Part shown: positions 33,591 through 42,516 of the stretch, piece after piece
How the letters are laid out: every line of letters begins with the position of its first letter
Position numbering within the stretch: the stretch's first letter is position 1
NCBI RefSeq assembly: GCF_000373245.1
Contig: NZ_KB890756.1
Coordinates: 1-64,000, forward strand
Direction of reading: 5' to 3'
DNA: 64,000 nucleotides
Origin: Echinicola pacifica DSM 19836
Lineage (GTDB): Bacteria; Bacteroidota; Bacteroidia; Cytophagales; Cyclobacteriaceae
Notes under the pieces: model-generated
The model's database searches: none
The model's input: only the letters and a program-made list of their open reading frames with translations
Told to the model about the DNA's origin: nothing
Program-made: the position numbers and the translations under genes

Positions 33591-34276
33591 GACGGTATTA
33601 TTTAAATGATTTGGAACAATTTTAAAAACTAAGAATCTATCGCGATTACACTTTCCTCTATCCCAAATACATACCAGTTCCAGAAATCAATAATTTCATC
33701 GGCTATTTCAATCTATTCAAAATAAAATTATTGTTATTTTTCTCTTTAAAGTAAACTATTGGCATGGTGTTGATTTTCTAAAAGTGTCCTAAGTCGGCTA
33801 CTCTGTCCGCCTAAATGACCGTTTTTAATACAGGTTTTAGGCAAAAAATACGCAGTTGACTTTTCGAGCTTATAGAAATAACGAATGAAATTAATTTCAA
33901 AAAAAATAAAATTATTTCTTAACTACCTCCGCTATACAGAAGCCTTCTCCCAAAGGTGTCCCATACCGAACAGTCGCTTGTTCCATATCGACACAAAAAC
34001 AGTACAATATCGGTATCTTCGATCCTCATAAGCCAAATATTTTGGCACATTAAAATAAGAAGTTAGAGTTGGCATAATACCACATAGTCATATACATCCT
34101 AGAAAATACTATAAAAAGCTTAGGTTTATCCTAAAAAAAACCCTCACCTTTTAGTCCTCCCACGAAGAGCTAGTGCTCCAAGCACGGCGTACGAAGAACT
34201 ATATAGGGAATAAGAAATTTAATATTTACCCATAAAAACTAGAGACCTATAGGCCTCCTGACCACAAAAATATGAA
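33591..34276. other. Gene-free region between a secreted-protein gene and hemE
   Basis: About 690 bp with no reading frame of protein-like character and no recognised RNA gene. A TGTATTTG on the minus strand (33664-33671, 7 of 8) may be the -7 element of the secreted-protein gene, without a matching TTTG. The rest is AT-rich with no repeat that I can support. Confidence 0.45.
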
Positions 34277-34351
34277 AAGCCTCCAACCCTCCCGAAGCCC
34301 TCTGCCTGATGCAATTTTCAGGAACAAGAGAATCCGGGGGGTTGGAGGCTT
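34277..34351 (-). terminator. Large nested hairpin downstream of hemE
   Basis: AAGCCTCCAACCC (34277-34289) pairs perfectly with GGGTTGGAGGCTT (34339-34351). Inside lies a second hairpin CCTGA/TCAGG (34305-34322). On the minus strand the outer stem is followed by TTCATATTTTTG. It stands 42 nt after the hemE stop. Its 49-nt interior is much larger than an ordinary terminator loop. Confidence 0.65.
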
Positions 34352-34393
34352 GAATAAACCTTGGTTAATAAAGGCTAAAATTTTAAATAAGTG

Positions 34394-35434
34394 TTAAGCA
34401 CGAAGCTTGCTGCTATATTCTTTTACGGTATTGATAAATACCTTTACTTTTTCGGGATTAATATCTGGATATACGCCATGACCCAGGTTAGCGATATGTC
34501 TTCCAGTGCCAAATTGGTCGAGCATCCTTTTGGTAGCTGCTTCGACCTCACTGTCAGAGCCGTACAGGGCAGCTGGATCCAAATTCCCTTGGAGGGTTTT
34601 TCCTTCTCCGATCAACCTTCTGGACTCCTGGATTCCCATATTCCAGTCCAGGCCGATGGTTTCACAATTTAGCTTGGCCATTTCCTCTCTTGCAAAGAAG
34701 GCGCCTTTGGCGAATACCGTAACAGGCACCTCGGTGATGGCATCACAGATGCGAGAGATATATTTTAGGGAGAATTTCTTATAATGATCAGGAGGAAGTA
34801 TCCCAGCCCAGCTATCGAATAGCTGCACTATATCTGCTCCTGCGGCGATTTGTGCCTTGAGATAATTAATCGTGGACTGCGTGATCATCTCCAGAAGCTC
34901 CTCAGCCAATTCTGGATCTTGATACAGCATCGCACGAGATTTGGAGAAGGTCTTGGAACCAGAACCTTCGACCATATAGGCGAAGATGGTCCAAGGAGCT
35001 CCAGCAAATCCTATCAAGGGTACTCGGCCATTGAGTGCTTTTTTGGAGATTTTTATCGCTTCTATAACATAGCTGAGGTCATTCACCCCATCTGCCACTC
35101 TCAGGTTCTTCAGATCCGCCGCACTCGCCACGGTATTAGGAAAGCGAGGACCACGCTTCTCTATCATTTCATAGGGAAGTCCCATCGCTTCTGGAATCAC
35201 GAGGATATCCGAAAAAATAATCGCCGCATCCACGCCGAGCAAATCCACGGGCTGGATGGTCACCTCTGCAGCCAAGGCAGGAGTCTGCGCTAGCTCGATA
35301 AAACCACTAACGCTATTTCGTACCGCACGATATTCAGGCAATATCCTGCCGGCTTGTCGCATCAGCCAAACGGGGGTCCGCTCTACTTTCTCGCCCCGGG
35401 CAGCTCTTAATAGTAAATCATTTTTCAATTGCAT
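34394..35434 (-). CDS. hemE: Uroporphyrinogen decarboxylase
   Basis: A 346-residue cytosolic enzyme converting uroporphyrinogen III to coproporphyrinogen III in heme synthesis. The signature [16 protein letters not shown] opens the protein, and [16 protein letters not shown] and the end [15 protein letters not shown] are family blocks. The start at 35434 ([14 protein letters not shown]) is chosen over 35479 because a perfect -7 element lies at 35439-35446, inside the longer frame. The mRNA is therefore predicted to be leaderless. Confidence 0.97.
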   Translation of the reverse strand: MQLKNDLLLRAARGEKVERTPVWLMRQAGRILPEYRAVRNSVSGFIELAQTPALAAEVTIQPVDLLGVDAAIIFSDILVIPEAMGLPYEMIEKRGPRFPNTVASAADLKNLRVADGVNDLSYVIEAIKISKKALNGRVPLIGFAGAPWTIFAYMVEGSGSKTFSKSRAMLYQDPELAEELLEMITQSTINYLKAQIAAGADIVQLFDSWAGILPPDHYKKFSLKYISRICDAITEVPVTVFAKGAFFAREEMAKLNCETIGLDWNMGIQESRRLIGEGKTLQGNLDPAALYGSDSEVEAATKRMLDQFGTGRHIANLGHGVYPDINPEKVKVFINTVKEYSSKLRA

Positions 35435-35438
35435 GGCA

Positions 35439-35446
35439 CAAAGATA
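35439..35446 (-). promoter_or_regulatory. -7 element of hemE, 4 nt from the start codon
   Basis: TATCTTTG on the minus strand, perfect TAnnTTTG, with TTCG 20 nt upstream (3 of 4). It ends 4 nt before the ATG, so transcription would begin at or about the start codon. Confidence 0.65.
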
Positions 35447-35624
35447 GTTTATTGCTATAAATAATACGAACCGCAACAAGGAATTGGATCAAGCTTTTGG
35501 TGGAATTGGCTATAATAAATAGCTTAATACCTCTATTATTATTTACCAGTATCAAATCCCTTATTTATCAATAACAAAGCCCTGCGGCCAGACGTTATTC
35601 TGTCTTAATGATGAACATTATATC

Positions 35625-35659
35625 ATAAAAAAACCACCGAAAATCGATTCCCGGTGGTT
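35625..35659 (-). terminator. Terminator of the collagen-motif lipoprotein gene
   Basis: On the minus strand AACCACCG and CGGTGGTT form the stem, followed by TTTTTTATG. It is 24 nt after the stop at 35683. Confidence 0.88.
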
Positions 35660-35682
35660 CTCTATATACTTTTTACTATATA

Positions 35683-36198
35683 TTATTTTTTAGAGAAATC
35701 TTCCTCAGTGATTCCAAAGTGAGCCATGGTAGCCTCATAATCTGTGAAATCCATCCTTGCATTCATAAGATCAGAAGGCAAAACCACCACCCTAAAAAGC
35801 AGGTTATTAGTCCAATACGGATCCAGTGAACTCAAATCAATTGGCGAAATATCCATGAAAATTGTAAAATCCTGAGGGGTATAATCGTAATTATACACCA
35901 ATACCCCTTCATCGAAATAGAAGGTTTGAGGAACTAATCTCCAGGCAGTACGCCCTTCAATGAACACAGACTCCTCATTCATATATACCAAAACAACATC
36001 TCCATCAAAAAGTGGAGTGGTGAAATCGAAGCTTTCCCCATAATTATTGGCCTCATTAAATGACACTTCGAGCTCAAAGGTCTCTCCTATAAAGCTATCT
36101 CCAGGCTCCCCCTGAGGACCCTGAGGGCCTATTGGTCCCTCGCAACTTTGGATAACTAATGCTGCTAATAGTATAAGTGGTAAAAACAGTTGCTTCAT
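35683..36198 (-). CDS. Lipoprotein with short collagen-like segment
   Basis: A 171-residue lipoprotein starting MKQLFLPLILLAALVIQSC. Directly after the lipidated cysteine comes a short Gly-X-Y run (GPIGPQGPQGEPGD), then a roughly 140-residue beta-rich domain of unknown family. The start at 36198 is chosen for the signal peptide; 29 further upstream residues of an open frame from 36285 have no export character. Short collagen-like linkers after the lipobox are common in Bacteroidota lipoproteins. Function unknown. Confidence 0.75.
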   Translation of the reverse strand: MKQLFLPLILLAALVIQSCEGPIGPQGPQGEPGDSFIGETFELEVSFNEANNYGESFDFTTPLFDGDVVLVYMNEESVFIEGRTAWRLVPQTFYFDEGVLVYNYDYTPQDFTIFMDISPIDLSSLDPYWTNNLLFRVVVLPSDLMNARMDFTDYEATMAHFGITEEDFSKK

Positions 36199-36318
36199 CT
36201 TCTTCGAGTTTTGGTTTATCAATAGTTCTATTACACGCACATTTTTGTATTTGGGTTGTAATAATTGGTTTCCCAACAAATTCACCTACTCCAAAATCAT
36301 ACCAGAAAACAGCGATTA

Positions 36319-36825
36319 TTAATCCTTCGCTAAGGGCGCCCAAACCTGGATATGCTCTTCTCCTAAAATTTTATCAATATATACATCGGTGAGTATCAGG
36401 CTATTTTCCTTAGCAAATTCCTGTATATCTTTCTTTACTGATTCAGGGCGCGGCATTACCATTTTATGATAGTGCAAATCCGCCACGATAAACCGCTTAG
36501 CGTCTATCGTCTTTGTTTCCCAGGATGGAGGTATGGCACTCAGCCTATCCAGCCCCACAAAGACCTTCATGGTGTCCAGCTTTCCTGCTGGCTCCACCAT
36601 ATAGATCGTATGAAGGATCGCCCCATCCTCCTTTTGTGCCTCCACCTGCTCAAAGGTCTGCTTCAAACCCTCGTCCTGTGGCGTCCCCCGATAAGTGAGC
36701 CCATAAAGGTCCATGGATGCATTTTCCCGAATTTCTATAGGATAATCCTCATAGCCTCCAAGGTAAACGAATACCCCAAAACCAATAAGAGCTAATACAG
36801 CCACGACAATTGCAGTTATTTTCAT
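36319..36825 (-). CDS. GyrI-like (SOUL/BRO ligand-binding) domain protein, membrane anchored
   Basis: A 168-residue protein with one N-terminal hydrophobic helix (ITAIVVAVLALIGFGVFVYLGG, 3-24) and a domain resembling the GyrI-like small-molecule-binding fold (RGTPQDEGLKQTFEQV, AGKLDTMKVFVGLDRL, HIQVWAPLAKD at the end). GyrI-like domains usually bind toxic small molecules in multidrug regulators; here the domain is anchored in the envelope. The ligand is unknown. Confidence 0.65.
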   Translation of the reverse strand: MKITAIVVAVLALIGFGVFVYLGGYEDYPIEIRENASMDLYGLTYRGTPQDEGLKQTFEQVEAQKEDGAILHTIYMVEPAGKLDTMKVFVGLDRLSAIPPSWETKTIDAKRFIVADLHYHKMVMPRPESVKKDIQEFAKENSLILTDVYIDKILGEEHIQVWAPLAKD

Positions 36826-36886
36826 TAGTACTTTACTTTTATGCTTTGGCCTATTGAAACTATAGGATCATGTGCATTCTAGAAAA

Positions 36887-37468
36887 TTAAAAAAGATACC
36901 TCACTCCGATGCCGCCCTGCATTTTGACATGTCCAGGTCGATCCACAAGTTCCAAGAGAAGTCCCAATTCACCATACACAGACACAGGCCAGTCCTCAAA
37001 ATAATATTCTCCACCGCCAAATACTTCCGGGCCAAGATCTATATTACTTTTACTTTCGTACCGAAGGGTCTGCATAGTGGGAGATTCTTCATAGGCGTAC
37101 TCCACTCGAATACTTCTAAGCTGAAGACCTGCGCCTCCATAAGCCATTAATTTACCCTCGGTAATATCAAATTCGGCCGTAATATCCTGGTGATAGGCCA
37201 CTCGCGCATTTATAGAAACCCCGCCACTGGAGTTTTCATTGACGTATAGGGCATTGGGCGAAGGCTTATTATTATTAAATACATTACGATAATAGGCGGA
37301 ACTGTTGGCACTTCCACGTCCAAACATCGCCTCGATACTTACCTTATCTTCCAACCAAGTCCGATAGGTGATGCTCAATGGCTCCCCTATACGTAATCCG
37401 ACCGCCTGATCCTGAGCTGCTGCCATCATGGGCAGGCCAATAAGCATTAGCAATAATAGCTTTTTCAT
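36887..37468 (-). CDS. Outer membrane beta-barrel protein
   Basis: A 193-residue exported protein with signal peptide MKKLLLLMLIGLPMMAAAQ. Barrel-type strands (AVGLRIGEPLSITYRTW, GVSINARVAYHQDI, GKLMAYGGAGLQLRSI, PVSVYGELGLLLELV) and the end GGIGVRYLF with terminal Phe indicate a small outer-membrane barrel. The ATG at 37468 is chosen because 24 extra upstream residues from 37540 would bury the signal peptide. Confidence 0.78.
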   Translation of the reverse strand: MKKLLLLMLIGLPMMAAAQDQAVGLRIGEPLSITYRTWLEDKVSIEAMFGRGSANSSAYYRNVFNNNKPSPNALYVNENSSGGVSINARVAYHQDITAEFDITEGKLMAYGGAGLQLRSIRVEYAYEESPTMQTLRYESKSNIDLGPEVFGGGEYYFEDWPVSVYGELGLLLELVDRPGHVKMQGGIGVRYLF

Positions 37469-37559
37469 TTTTACTCTTGAAATAATAGTTGTTAGCACTG
37501 TTGAATAGATTTGCATTAGCGGACTCATTTGATGGACCACTATATTTTTTTTAACGGCG

Positions 37560-37567
37560 CAAAATTA
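37560..37567 (-). promoter_or_regulatory. Candidate -7 element for the barrel gene
   Basis: TAATTTTG on the minus strand, perfect TAnnTTTG, without a clear TTTG partner. A start near 37553 would leave about 85 nt of leader. Confidence 0.4.
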
Positions 37568-37682
37568 AAGCCTATTATCGAAAAGTAAAGATTTAATATC
37601 AGCTAAAATCCTGCAAATAGTATTGTAAGTGATTCCCTGCTTCTTGAAGGAACACAAAATCAGCCCTCCCAGGGAGCTAGGA

Positions 37683-39455
37683 TCAGCTCACCATGGACTT
37701 CAGCTGCATCTGATGTAGCTGAGCATAATAGCCGCCTTCCTGCAGCAACTTATCATGTGTACCCATTTCTTTGATCTCGCCTTTATGAAGGACGATGATA
37801 TTATGAGCCTTTTGGATGGTGGAGAGCCTATGGGCAATAACAATGGAAGTCCTTCCCGTCATCATTTTTTCAATGGCATTTTGGATCATCTCCTCGGTCT
37901 CAGTATCCACAGAAGAAGTCGCCTCATCCAATATCAGGATTTCAGGATTATAGACCATTGCTCGGACAAAGGAAATCAACTGGCGCTGGCCCACTGACAA
38001 GGTCGCGCCTCTTTCCTTCACATTATAATCCAGGCCTCCCGGAAGTCTTTCGATAAATTTGGCAGCGCCTACCAGCTCCGCAGCTTCCATCACTTGCTCT
38101 CTGCTAATGTCAGGATTGCCAAGGGTAATATTGAAATAAATGGTATCTGAAAACAAGAACACATCCTGCAACACCACGCCAATATGCTTACGCAATGTCC
38201 CCAGTTCGTATTCCTTGATATCTTTCCCATCTACACGGATACTGCCCCTATTGATTTCATAAAACCTGCTAATCAAGTTAATTATAGAAGACTTCCCTGC
38301 GCCGGTAGCTCCCACCAAGGCGACTGTTTCTCCATGCCTGACGTGGAAATTAATATCTTTCAGCACCCATTCCTCATCATTATAGGCAAACCACACCTGG
38401 TCCAAATCAATTTTGCCTTGAATTTTGGCGGGCTGATAGTGGCCCTCATTGGCAATATGCTCCGTACTTTCGAGCAATTTGAAGATCCGTGAAGAACTTA
38501 CCACTCCCATCTGTAGCGTATTAAATCGATCTGCCAGCATCCGAATAGGCCTAAAAAACAATTGCAGGTACATAATAAAGGAGATTAGCACCCCTACTTT
38601 AAGATCCAGCCCAAATACGCCTGTGGCTCCATACCATACCACCAATCCTATACCAATGGCCTGGATAATCTCCGCCACTGGATAATAGATCGAATAATAC
38701 ATTACCGATTTGATATTGGCTTTCTTATGATCCTGGTTAATGGCATCGAATTTCTTAAACTCACTTTTCTCCCGATTGAAAACCTGTACTATATTCATCC
38801 CTGTGATATGTTCCTGGAGGAAGGAATTCAAATTAGATACTGCATTTCTCACATCGTTAAAGGCTACTTTTACCTTTTCCTTGAAAATATAGGTAGATAT
38901 TATCAGTAGGGGAAGAGTGGAAAGACTCACGAGAGTCAGCTTCCAATCGACCCAGAACATCACTGCCAGAATGGTCACTAGCTGCAGCAGGTCGCCGATG
39001 ATGGCGGCAAGTCCTTCGCTAAAAACGTTGGCCAAGGTCTCTATATCCGATATATTCCGGGTCACCAGCCTTCCGATGGGAGTATTATCAAAAAACTTAA
39101 GTTTCATTTTCAATAAATGGCGATACAATTTGACCCGAATGTCACGGATAATCACCTGCCCAATCCATCCTGACAGGTAAGTATGTGCAAACTGGATCAC
39201 CGCCTGCAAGACCAGGAGGCCTACCAACAGATAAATAATGCGTACCAACCCATCCACATCGCCCGTAGCGACATGCTCATCAATAGCCTTCTGAATAAAC
39301 AAAGGTTTGGTAGGTGCAAGGGCCGCCAAGCCAACAGTGAGAACTATCAAAAATATAAACCGTCCTTGGTAGGGCTTGACAAACTGGTATAATTTCTTAA
39401 GGACTTGGGTATCGATGATATCCCCACTTTTTACATTTTCTTTGTCCAGACTCAA
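37683..39455 (-). CDS. ABC transporter, fused permease and ATPase (exporter, multidrug/lipid type)
   Basis: A 590-residue half-transporter of the MsbA/MdlB type. Six membrane helices span about residues 30-320. The nucleotide-binding domain has Walker A VGATGAGKSS, the signature LSVGQRQLI (a variant of LSGGQ), Walker B ILILDEATSS and the H-loop IAHRLS. It starts 15 nt after truA, so the two are co-transcribed. It probably works as a homodimer or with another half-transporter; the substrate is unknown. Confidence 0.93.
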   Translation of the reverse strand: MSLDKENVKSGDIIDTQVLKKLYQFVKPYQGRFIFLIVLTVGLAALAPTKPLFIQKAIDEHVATGDVDGLVRIIYLLVGLLVLQAVIQFAHTYLSGWIGQVIIRDIRVKLYRHLLKMKLKFFDNTPIGRLVTRNISDIETLANVFSEGLAAIIGDLLQLVTILAVMFWVDWKLTLVSLSTLPLLIISTYIFKEKVKVAFNDVRNAVSNLNSFLQEHITGMNIVQVFNREKSEFKKFDAINQDHKKANIKSVMYYSIYYPVAEIIQAIGIGLVVWYGATGVFGLDLKVGVLISFIMYLQLFFRPIRMLADRFNTLQMGVVSSSRIFKLLESTEHIANEGHYQPAKIQGKIDLDQVWFAYNDEEWVLKDINFHVRHGETVALVGATGAGKSSIINLISRFYEINRGSIRVDGKDIKEYELGTLRKHIGVVLQDVFLFSDTIYFNITLGNPDISREQVMEAAELVGAAKFIERLPGGLDYNVKERGATLSVGQRQLISFVRAMVYNPEILILDEATSSVDTETEEMIQNAIEKMMTGRTSIVIAHRLSTIQKAHNIIVLHKGEIKEMGTHDKLLQEGGYYAQLHQMQLKSMVS

Positions 39456-39470
39456 AATCGTATAATTTAT

Positions 39471-40226
39471 TTAAATAAATATTTCTTCAGCATACTCCAC
39501 CTTACTCAGGTATAGGCCTCTCGGAGGAGCGGACGATCCAGCTTTGGCGCGCTGCTGGCTATCCAGAATAGCCTGAAAATCCGCCAAATCTATCTTTCCT
39601 GTCCCCACTTCCACCAAAGTCCCCACGATCGCCCGTACCATTCCCCGCAAAAAACGGTTGGCCGTTATATGGAAAATCAAATGTCGGTCTTTTTGTTCCC
39701 AAAAAGCTGTTTTTATTTCACATTCAAAATGGTTTACCTTGGTTTTTACCCTGCTAAAACACTCGAAATCTCGATGAACAATTAGCAATTGTGCCGCCTC
39801 ATTCATCTTGGTTAGGTCTAGCTGGTAATAGCAGTGCCAGGAAAACTCCTCCTCAAAAGGGTCTTTTCGTAAGGTAATATAATATTCGTAACTCCGCCAC
39901 TGGGCATTAAAGCGAGCATGAGCATGGGGCAATACTTCCCGCAGGGAATATACGCTAATATCCTTGGGCAGTACCGCATTGACTTTCTTCAGGAAGGTCC
40001 TGGCATCTGCAATTTCCTCATGATCAAAATGCACAAACTGCTGCTTACCATGCACCCCCGTGTCCGTCCTTCCGCTCCCCATGGTGTCTATAGGCTTCCG
40101 CAGGATCGTTTGGAGGGCCTTATTAAGCTCTTCCTGCACCGACACTGCATTGAGCTGAATTTGCCATCCATGATAATGCGTCCCATTATAGGCTAGCTCT
40201 AGAAAATATCGCTTCATCTTATCCAT
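39471..40226 (-). CDS. truA: tRNA pseudouridine(38-40) synthase TruA
   Basis: A 251-residue enzyme that makes pseudouridine in the tRNA anticodon stem-loop. The catalytic aspartate is D55 in GSGRTDTGVHG; the start RYFLELAYNGTHYHGWQ and FLRGMVRAIVGTLVEVGTG are family blocks. A perfect -7 element ends 7 nt before the ATG at 40226, so the message should have almost no leader. An in-frame ATG at 40217 (MKRYFL) is an alternative start. The ABC exporter follows. Confidence 0.96.
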   Translation of the reverse strand: MDKMKRYFLELAYNGTHYHGWQIQLNAVSVQEELNKALQTILRKPIDTMGSGRTDTGVHGKQQFVHFDHEEIADARTFLKKVNAVLPKDISVYSLREVLPHAHARFNAQWRSYEYYITLRKDPFEEEFSWHCYYQLDLTKMNEAAQLLIVHRDFECFSRVKTKVNHFECEIKTAFWEQKDRHLIFHITANRFLRGMVRAIVGTLVEVGTGKIDLADFQAILDSQQRAKAGSSAPPRGLYLSKVEYAEEIFI

Positions 40227-40233
40227 TGCTTTG

Positions 40234-40241
40234 CAAAGATA
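40234..40241 (-). promoter_or_regulatory. -7 element of truA, 7 nt from the start codon
   Basis: TATCTTTG on the minus strand, perfect TAnnTTTG. The predicted transcript starts at or within a few nt of the ATG at 40226. Confidence 0.6.
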
Positions 40242-40451
40242 AATGATTCACCCGCCTATACAACGCTCAAGATTGGATACCGCCTCTTGCTTATCAGAAA
40301 TCGCTTAGGAAGCCCTAAAATAATAAGTGCCTACCCCCGATAATAAAAGGATCCTCACCACCAAAAGCCCCAATTATTCCCAAAGCTATGGCCCTTTCTT
40401 GCTATTGATCAAATTACCCTGTTTCTTTGTCAAAAGTTTTAAATCAGAACA

Positions 40452-40931
40452 ATGATACAACGCGTACAAACCATTTTCTTATTGCTGGTAGCCATTGCGA
40501 TGCTACTCGTAACTTATTTTCCTATTTGGACCCAGGTAAATATCGATCAGACAGAAATGCTGAAACTTACCGGATGGAATCTCTCTAAGGTATATGTAGA
40601 TTCTGGGGAAGTCTCGGAGCTGATGCCCACTTTTTATATCGGCATTCTGGCGATTATCGCCGCAGTAGTGGCCATCTATAGCCTCAGCCAATTTAAGAAC
40701 CGCACCAAACAGATGTTCCTGAATATGATCAACTCCATCATTATGGTGGTCAATCTAGGCATCATCGTTTACCTTACTTATAGCAAAAACCTCGACTTCA
40801 ACCCCACCGCCAGTGGCGCGTTTATGATTGGGTTTTACTGCATTATTGCGGCGATGGTATTCAATATTGTGGCCAATAGATTTATCAGAAAAGATGAACT
40901 ATTGATAAAATCAGTAGATCGTATTCGCTAA
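40452..40931 (+). CDS. DUF4293 family membrane protein
   Basis: A 159-residue protein with four predicted membrane helices (about 7-24, 54-74, 85-107 and 119-139). It opens MIQRVQTIFLLLVAIAMLLV, characteristic of DUF4293, a Bacteroidota family of unknown function. TTTCTTTG at 40422-40429 (7 of 8) may be its -7 element. It is monocistronic and ends at a strong terminator. Confidence 0.85.
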   Translation: MIQRVQTIFLLLVAIAMLLVTYFPIWTQVNIDQTEMLKLTGWNLSKVYVDSGEVSELMPTFYIGILAIIAAVVAIYSLSQFKNRTKQMFLNMINSIIMVVNLGIIVYLTYSKNLDFNPTASGAFMIGFYCIIAAMVFNIVANRFIRKDELLIKSVDRIR

Positions 40932-40956
40932 ATACGGCTGTTTACAAGTTATTTTG

Positions 40957-41004
40957 CCGCTATGCAGAGACCATTCATATGGTTCTCCGCATAGCGGTTT
41001 TTTT
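40957..41004 (+). terminator. Terminator of the DUF4293 gene
   Basis: CCGCTATGC (40957-40965) and GCATAGCGG (40989-40997) form the base, with a further GAGA/TCTC and CCAT/ATGG helix above, then T7. Confidence 0.92.
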
Positions 41005-41089
41005 ATGCGCTATTCCACTAGCCCTCCACAAGGGTAATTATATTGGTGGATTACTACAATATTGCTTAATTTAGAACCAAAACTACCCT

Positions 41090-42199
41090 ATGAAATTCGA
41101 GACTTTAGCCATACATGGAGGCAATTCAATTTCGGACAGCCATCGCCCCGTGGTACAGCCCATTACGCTTTCGACGACTTTTGAGCATCAGGAAAACTCC
41201 CTTATATATTCTCGAGCCAATAACCCTAACCGGATGGCATTGGAGAATCTTCTTGCCAGGATGGAGAGAGGACAGGCGGCAGCGGCATTTTCCTCTGGCA
41301 ATGCTGCGGGGATGAGCGTGTTTCAGGCCCTGCCAAAAGGCAGCCATATAATCGCTCCCGATGATATGTACCACGGCCTCAAAAAGCAACTATTGGAGAT
41401 TTTTGTCGATCAGCTGGAAGTGAGTTTTGTCGATATGAGTAAAGTCGAAACCCTGGCCGCCGCCAAAACACCAAGGACCCGGCTGATATGGATAGAAACG
41501 CCCTCCAACCCACTATTGAAAATATCTGATATTCGGGAAATTTCCCACTGGGCAAAAAGTCAAGGCCTCATGGTGGTCTGCGACAATACTTTTGCCAGCC
41601 CAGTGTTTCAAAATCCGCTGGCCTTAGGAGCGGATTTGGTCATGCATAGCTCTACCAAATACTTTGGGGGCCACAGTGATATTCTTGGCGGAGCACTCAT
41701 CACTGCCGTGAAAGATGAATTTTGGGATAAAATCGTAAACATCCAGCAGACCGGAGGAGCCGTCCCTTCCCCATTTGACTGCTATATGCTGACCAGAAGT
41801 ATAAAGACGCTGGCCTATCGTATGAAAGGCCATGCTGAGCATGCTGGCCTTATCGCTAGCTTCCTCGACCAGCATCCCAAAATAGAGAAAGTTTACTACC
41901 CCGGGCTAAAAAATCATCCAGGCCATGAGGTGGCTAGTAAGCAGATGACTGGATTTGGAGGGATACTTTCCTTTTTGGTCAAAGGAGGTGCTGAGAATGC
42001 CGATAAATTAATATCCCATCTAAAATATTACAGCAATGCTACCAGCCTTGGTGGGGTAGAAAGCCTCATCGAAAGGAGAGCTGCCGTGGAAGGACCAAAC
42101 ACCAAAACCCCTCAAAATTTAATTCGCCTTTCCGTAGGATTAGAGCACCTAGAAGACTTGCTGGAGGATTTGGATCAGGCATTAAATCAGCTTCGCTAA
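41090..42199 (+). CDS. Cystathionine gamma-synthase/lyase-type PLP enzyme
   Basis: A 369-residue Cys/Met metabolism PLP-dependent enzyme. K190 in SSTKYFGGHSDILGG binds the cofactor; D165 (CDNTFASPVFQNPL) contacts the pyridine nitrogen; YSRANNPN is the phosphate-binding segment from the partner subunit. The end RLSVGLEHLEDLLEDLDQAL is typical. Sequence alone does not separate gamma-synthase, gamma-lyase and beta-lyase activity. Monocistronic, ending at a perfect terminator. Confidence 0.9.
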   Translation: MKFETLAIHGGNSISDSHRPVVQPITLSTTFEHQENSLIYSRANNPNRMALENLLARMERGQAAAAFSSGNAAGMSVFQALPKGSHIIAPDDMYHGLKKQLLEIFVDQLEVSFVDMSKVETLAAAKTPRTRLIWIETPSNPLLKISDIREISHWAKSQGLMVVCDNTFASPVFQNPLALGADLVMHSSTKYFGGHSDILGGALITAVKDEFWDKIVNIQQTGGAVPSPFDCYMLTRSIKTLAYRMKGHAEHAGLIASFLDQHPKIEKVYYPGLKNHPGHEVASKQMTGFGGILSFLVKGGAENADKLISHLKYYSNATSLGGVESLIERRAAVEGPNTKTPQNLIRLSVGLEHLEDLLEDLDQALNQLR

Positions 42200-42215
42200 A
42201 TCGTCTTAAAAGCAT

Positions 42216-42247
42216 AAAAGGCCTTCCGAATGCACGGAAGGCCTTTT
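42216..42247. terminator. Terminator between convergent genes
   Basis: AAAAGGCCTTCCG and CGGAAGGCCTTTT form a 13-bp perfect stem with a 6-nt loop, with A and T runs on both sides. It ends the gene at 41090-42199 and could also serve comM. Confidence 0.92.
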
Positions 42248-42418
42248 GCTTAACTGACTTCTAGTATTCCAAAAAGTGTGTAATTAAGTTGGACTGATTT
42301 AAATTTTAGGGTGATCACAACTTTTGTCAACAAATAAACGCATTACTTCATTATTTCACAAAAATAAGCCCTAAAAAAAGTGCAATAGCCCTTATATAAA
42401 TAATTCAATTGAAATATT

Positions 42419-42449
42419 TTAAGTTAATATTATATTAAGTTAATATTAT
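42419..42449. repeat. Two 15-bp AT-rich direct repeats
   Basis: TTAAGTTAATATTAT occurs at 42419-42433 and again at 42435-42449 (16-bp period). The pair is bracketed by TTGAAATA on the left and TATTTCAA on the right, so the whole block is roughly palindromic. It lies in the 317-bp gap between convergent genes, which otherwise holds only the terminator at 42216-42247. Confidence 0.6.
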
Positions 42450-42516
42450 TTCAATATATACTAGGTTTAATGAACATGTTGACGCAAACATGCACTGGTC
42501 TATAAGCCCTTTCACC

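Noticed and set aside
35435-35479. Longer hemE start
   Set aside because: The extra residues are encoded across the predicted promoter and are not part of the conserved HemE N-terminus.
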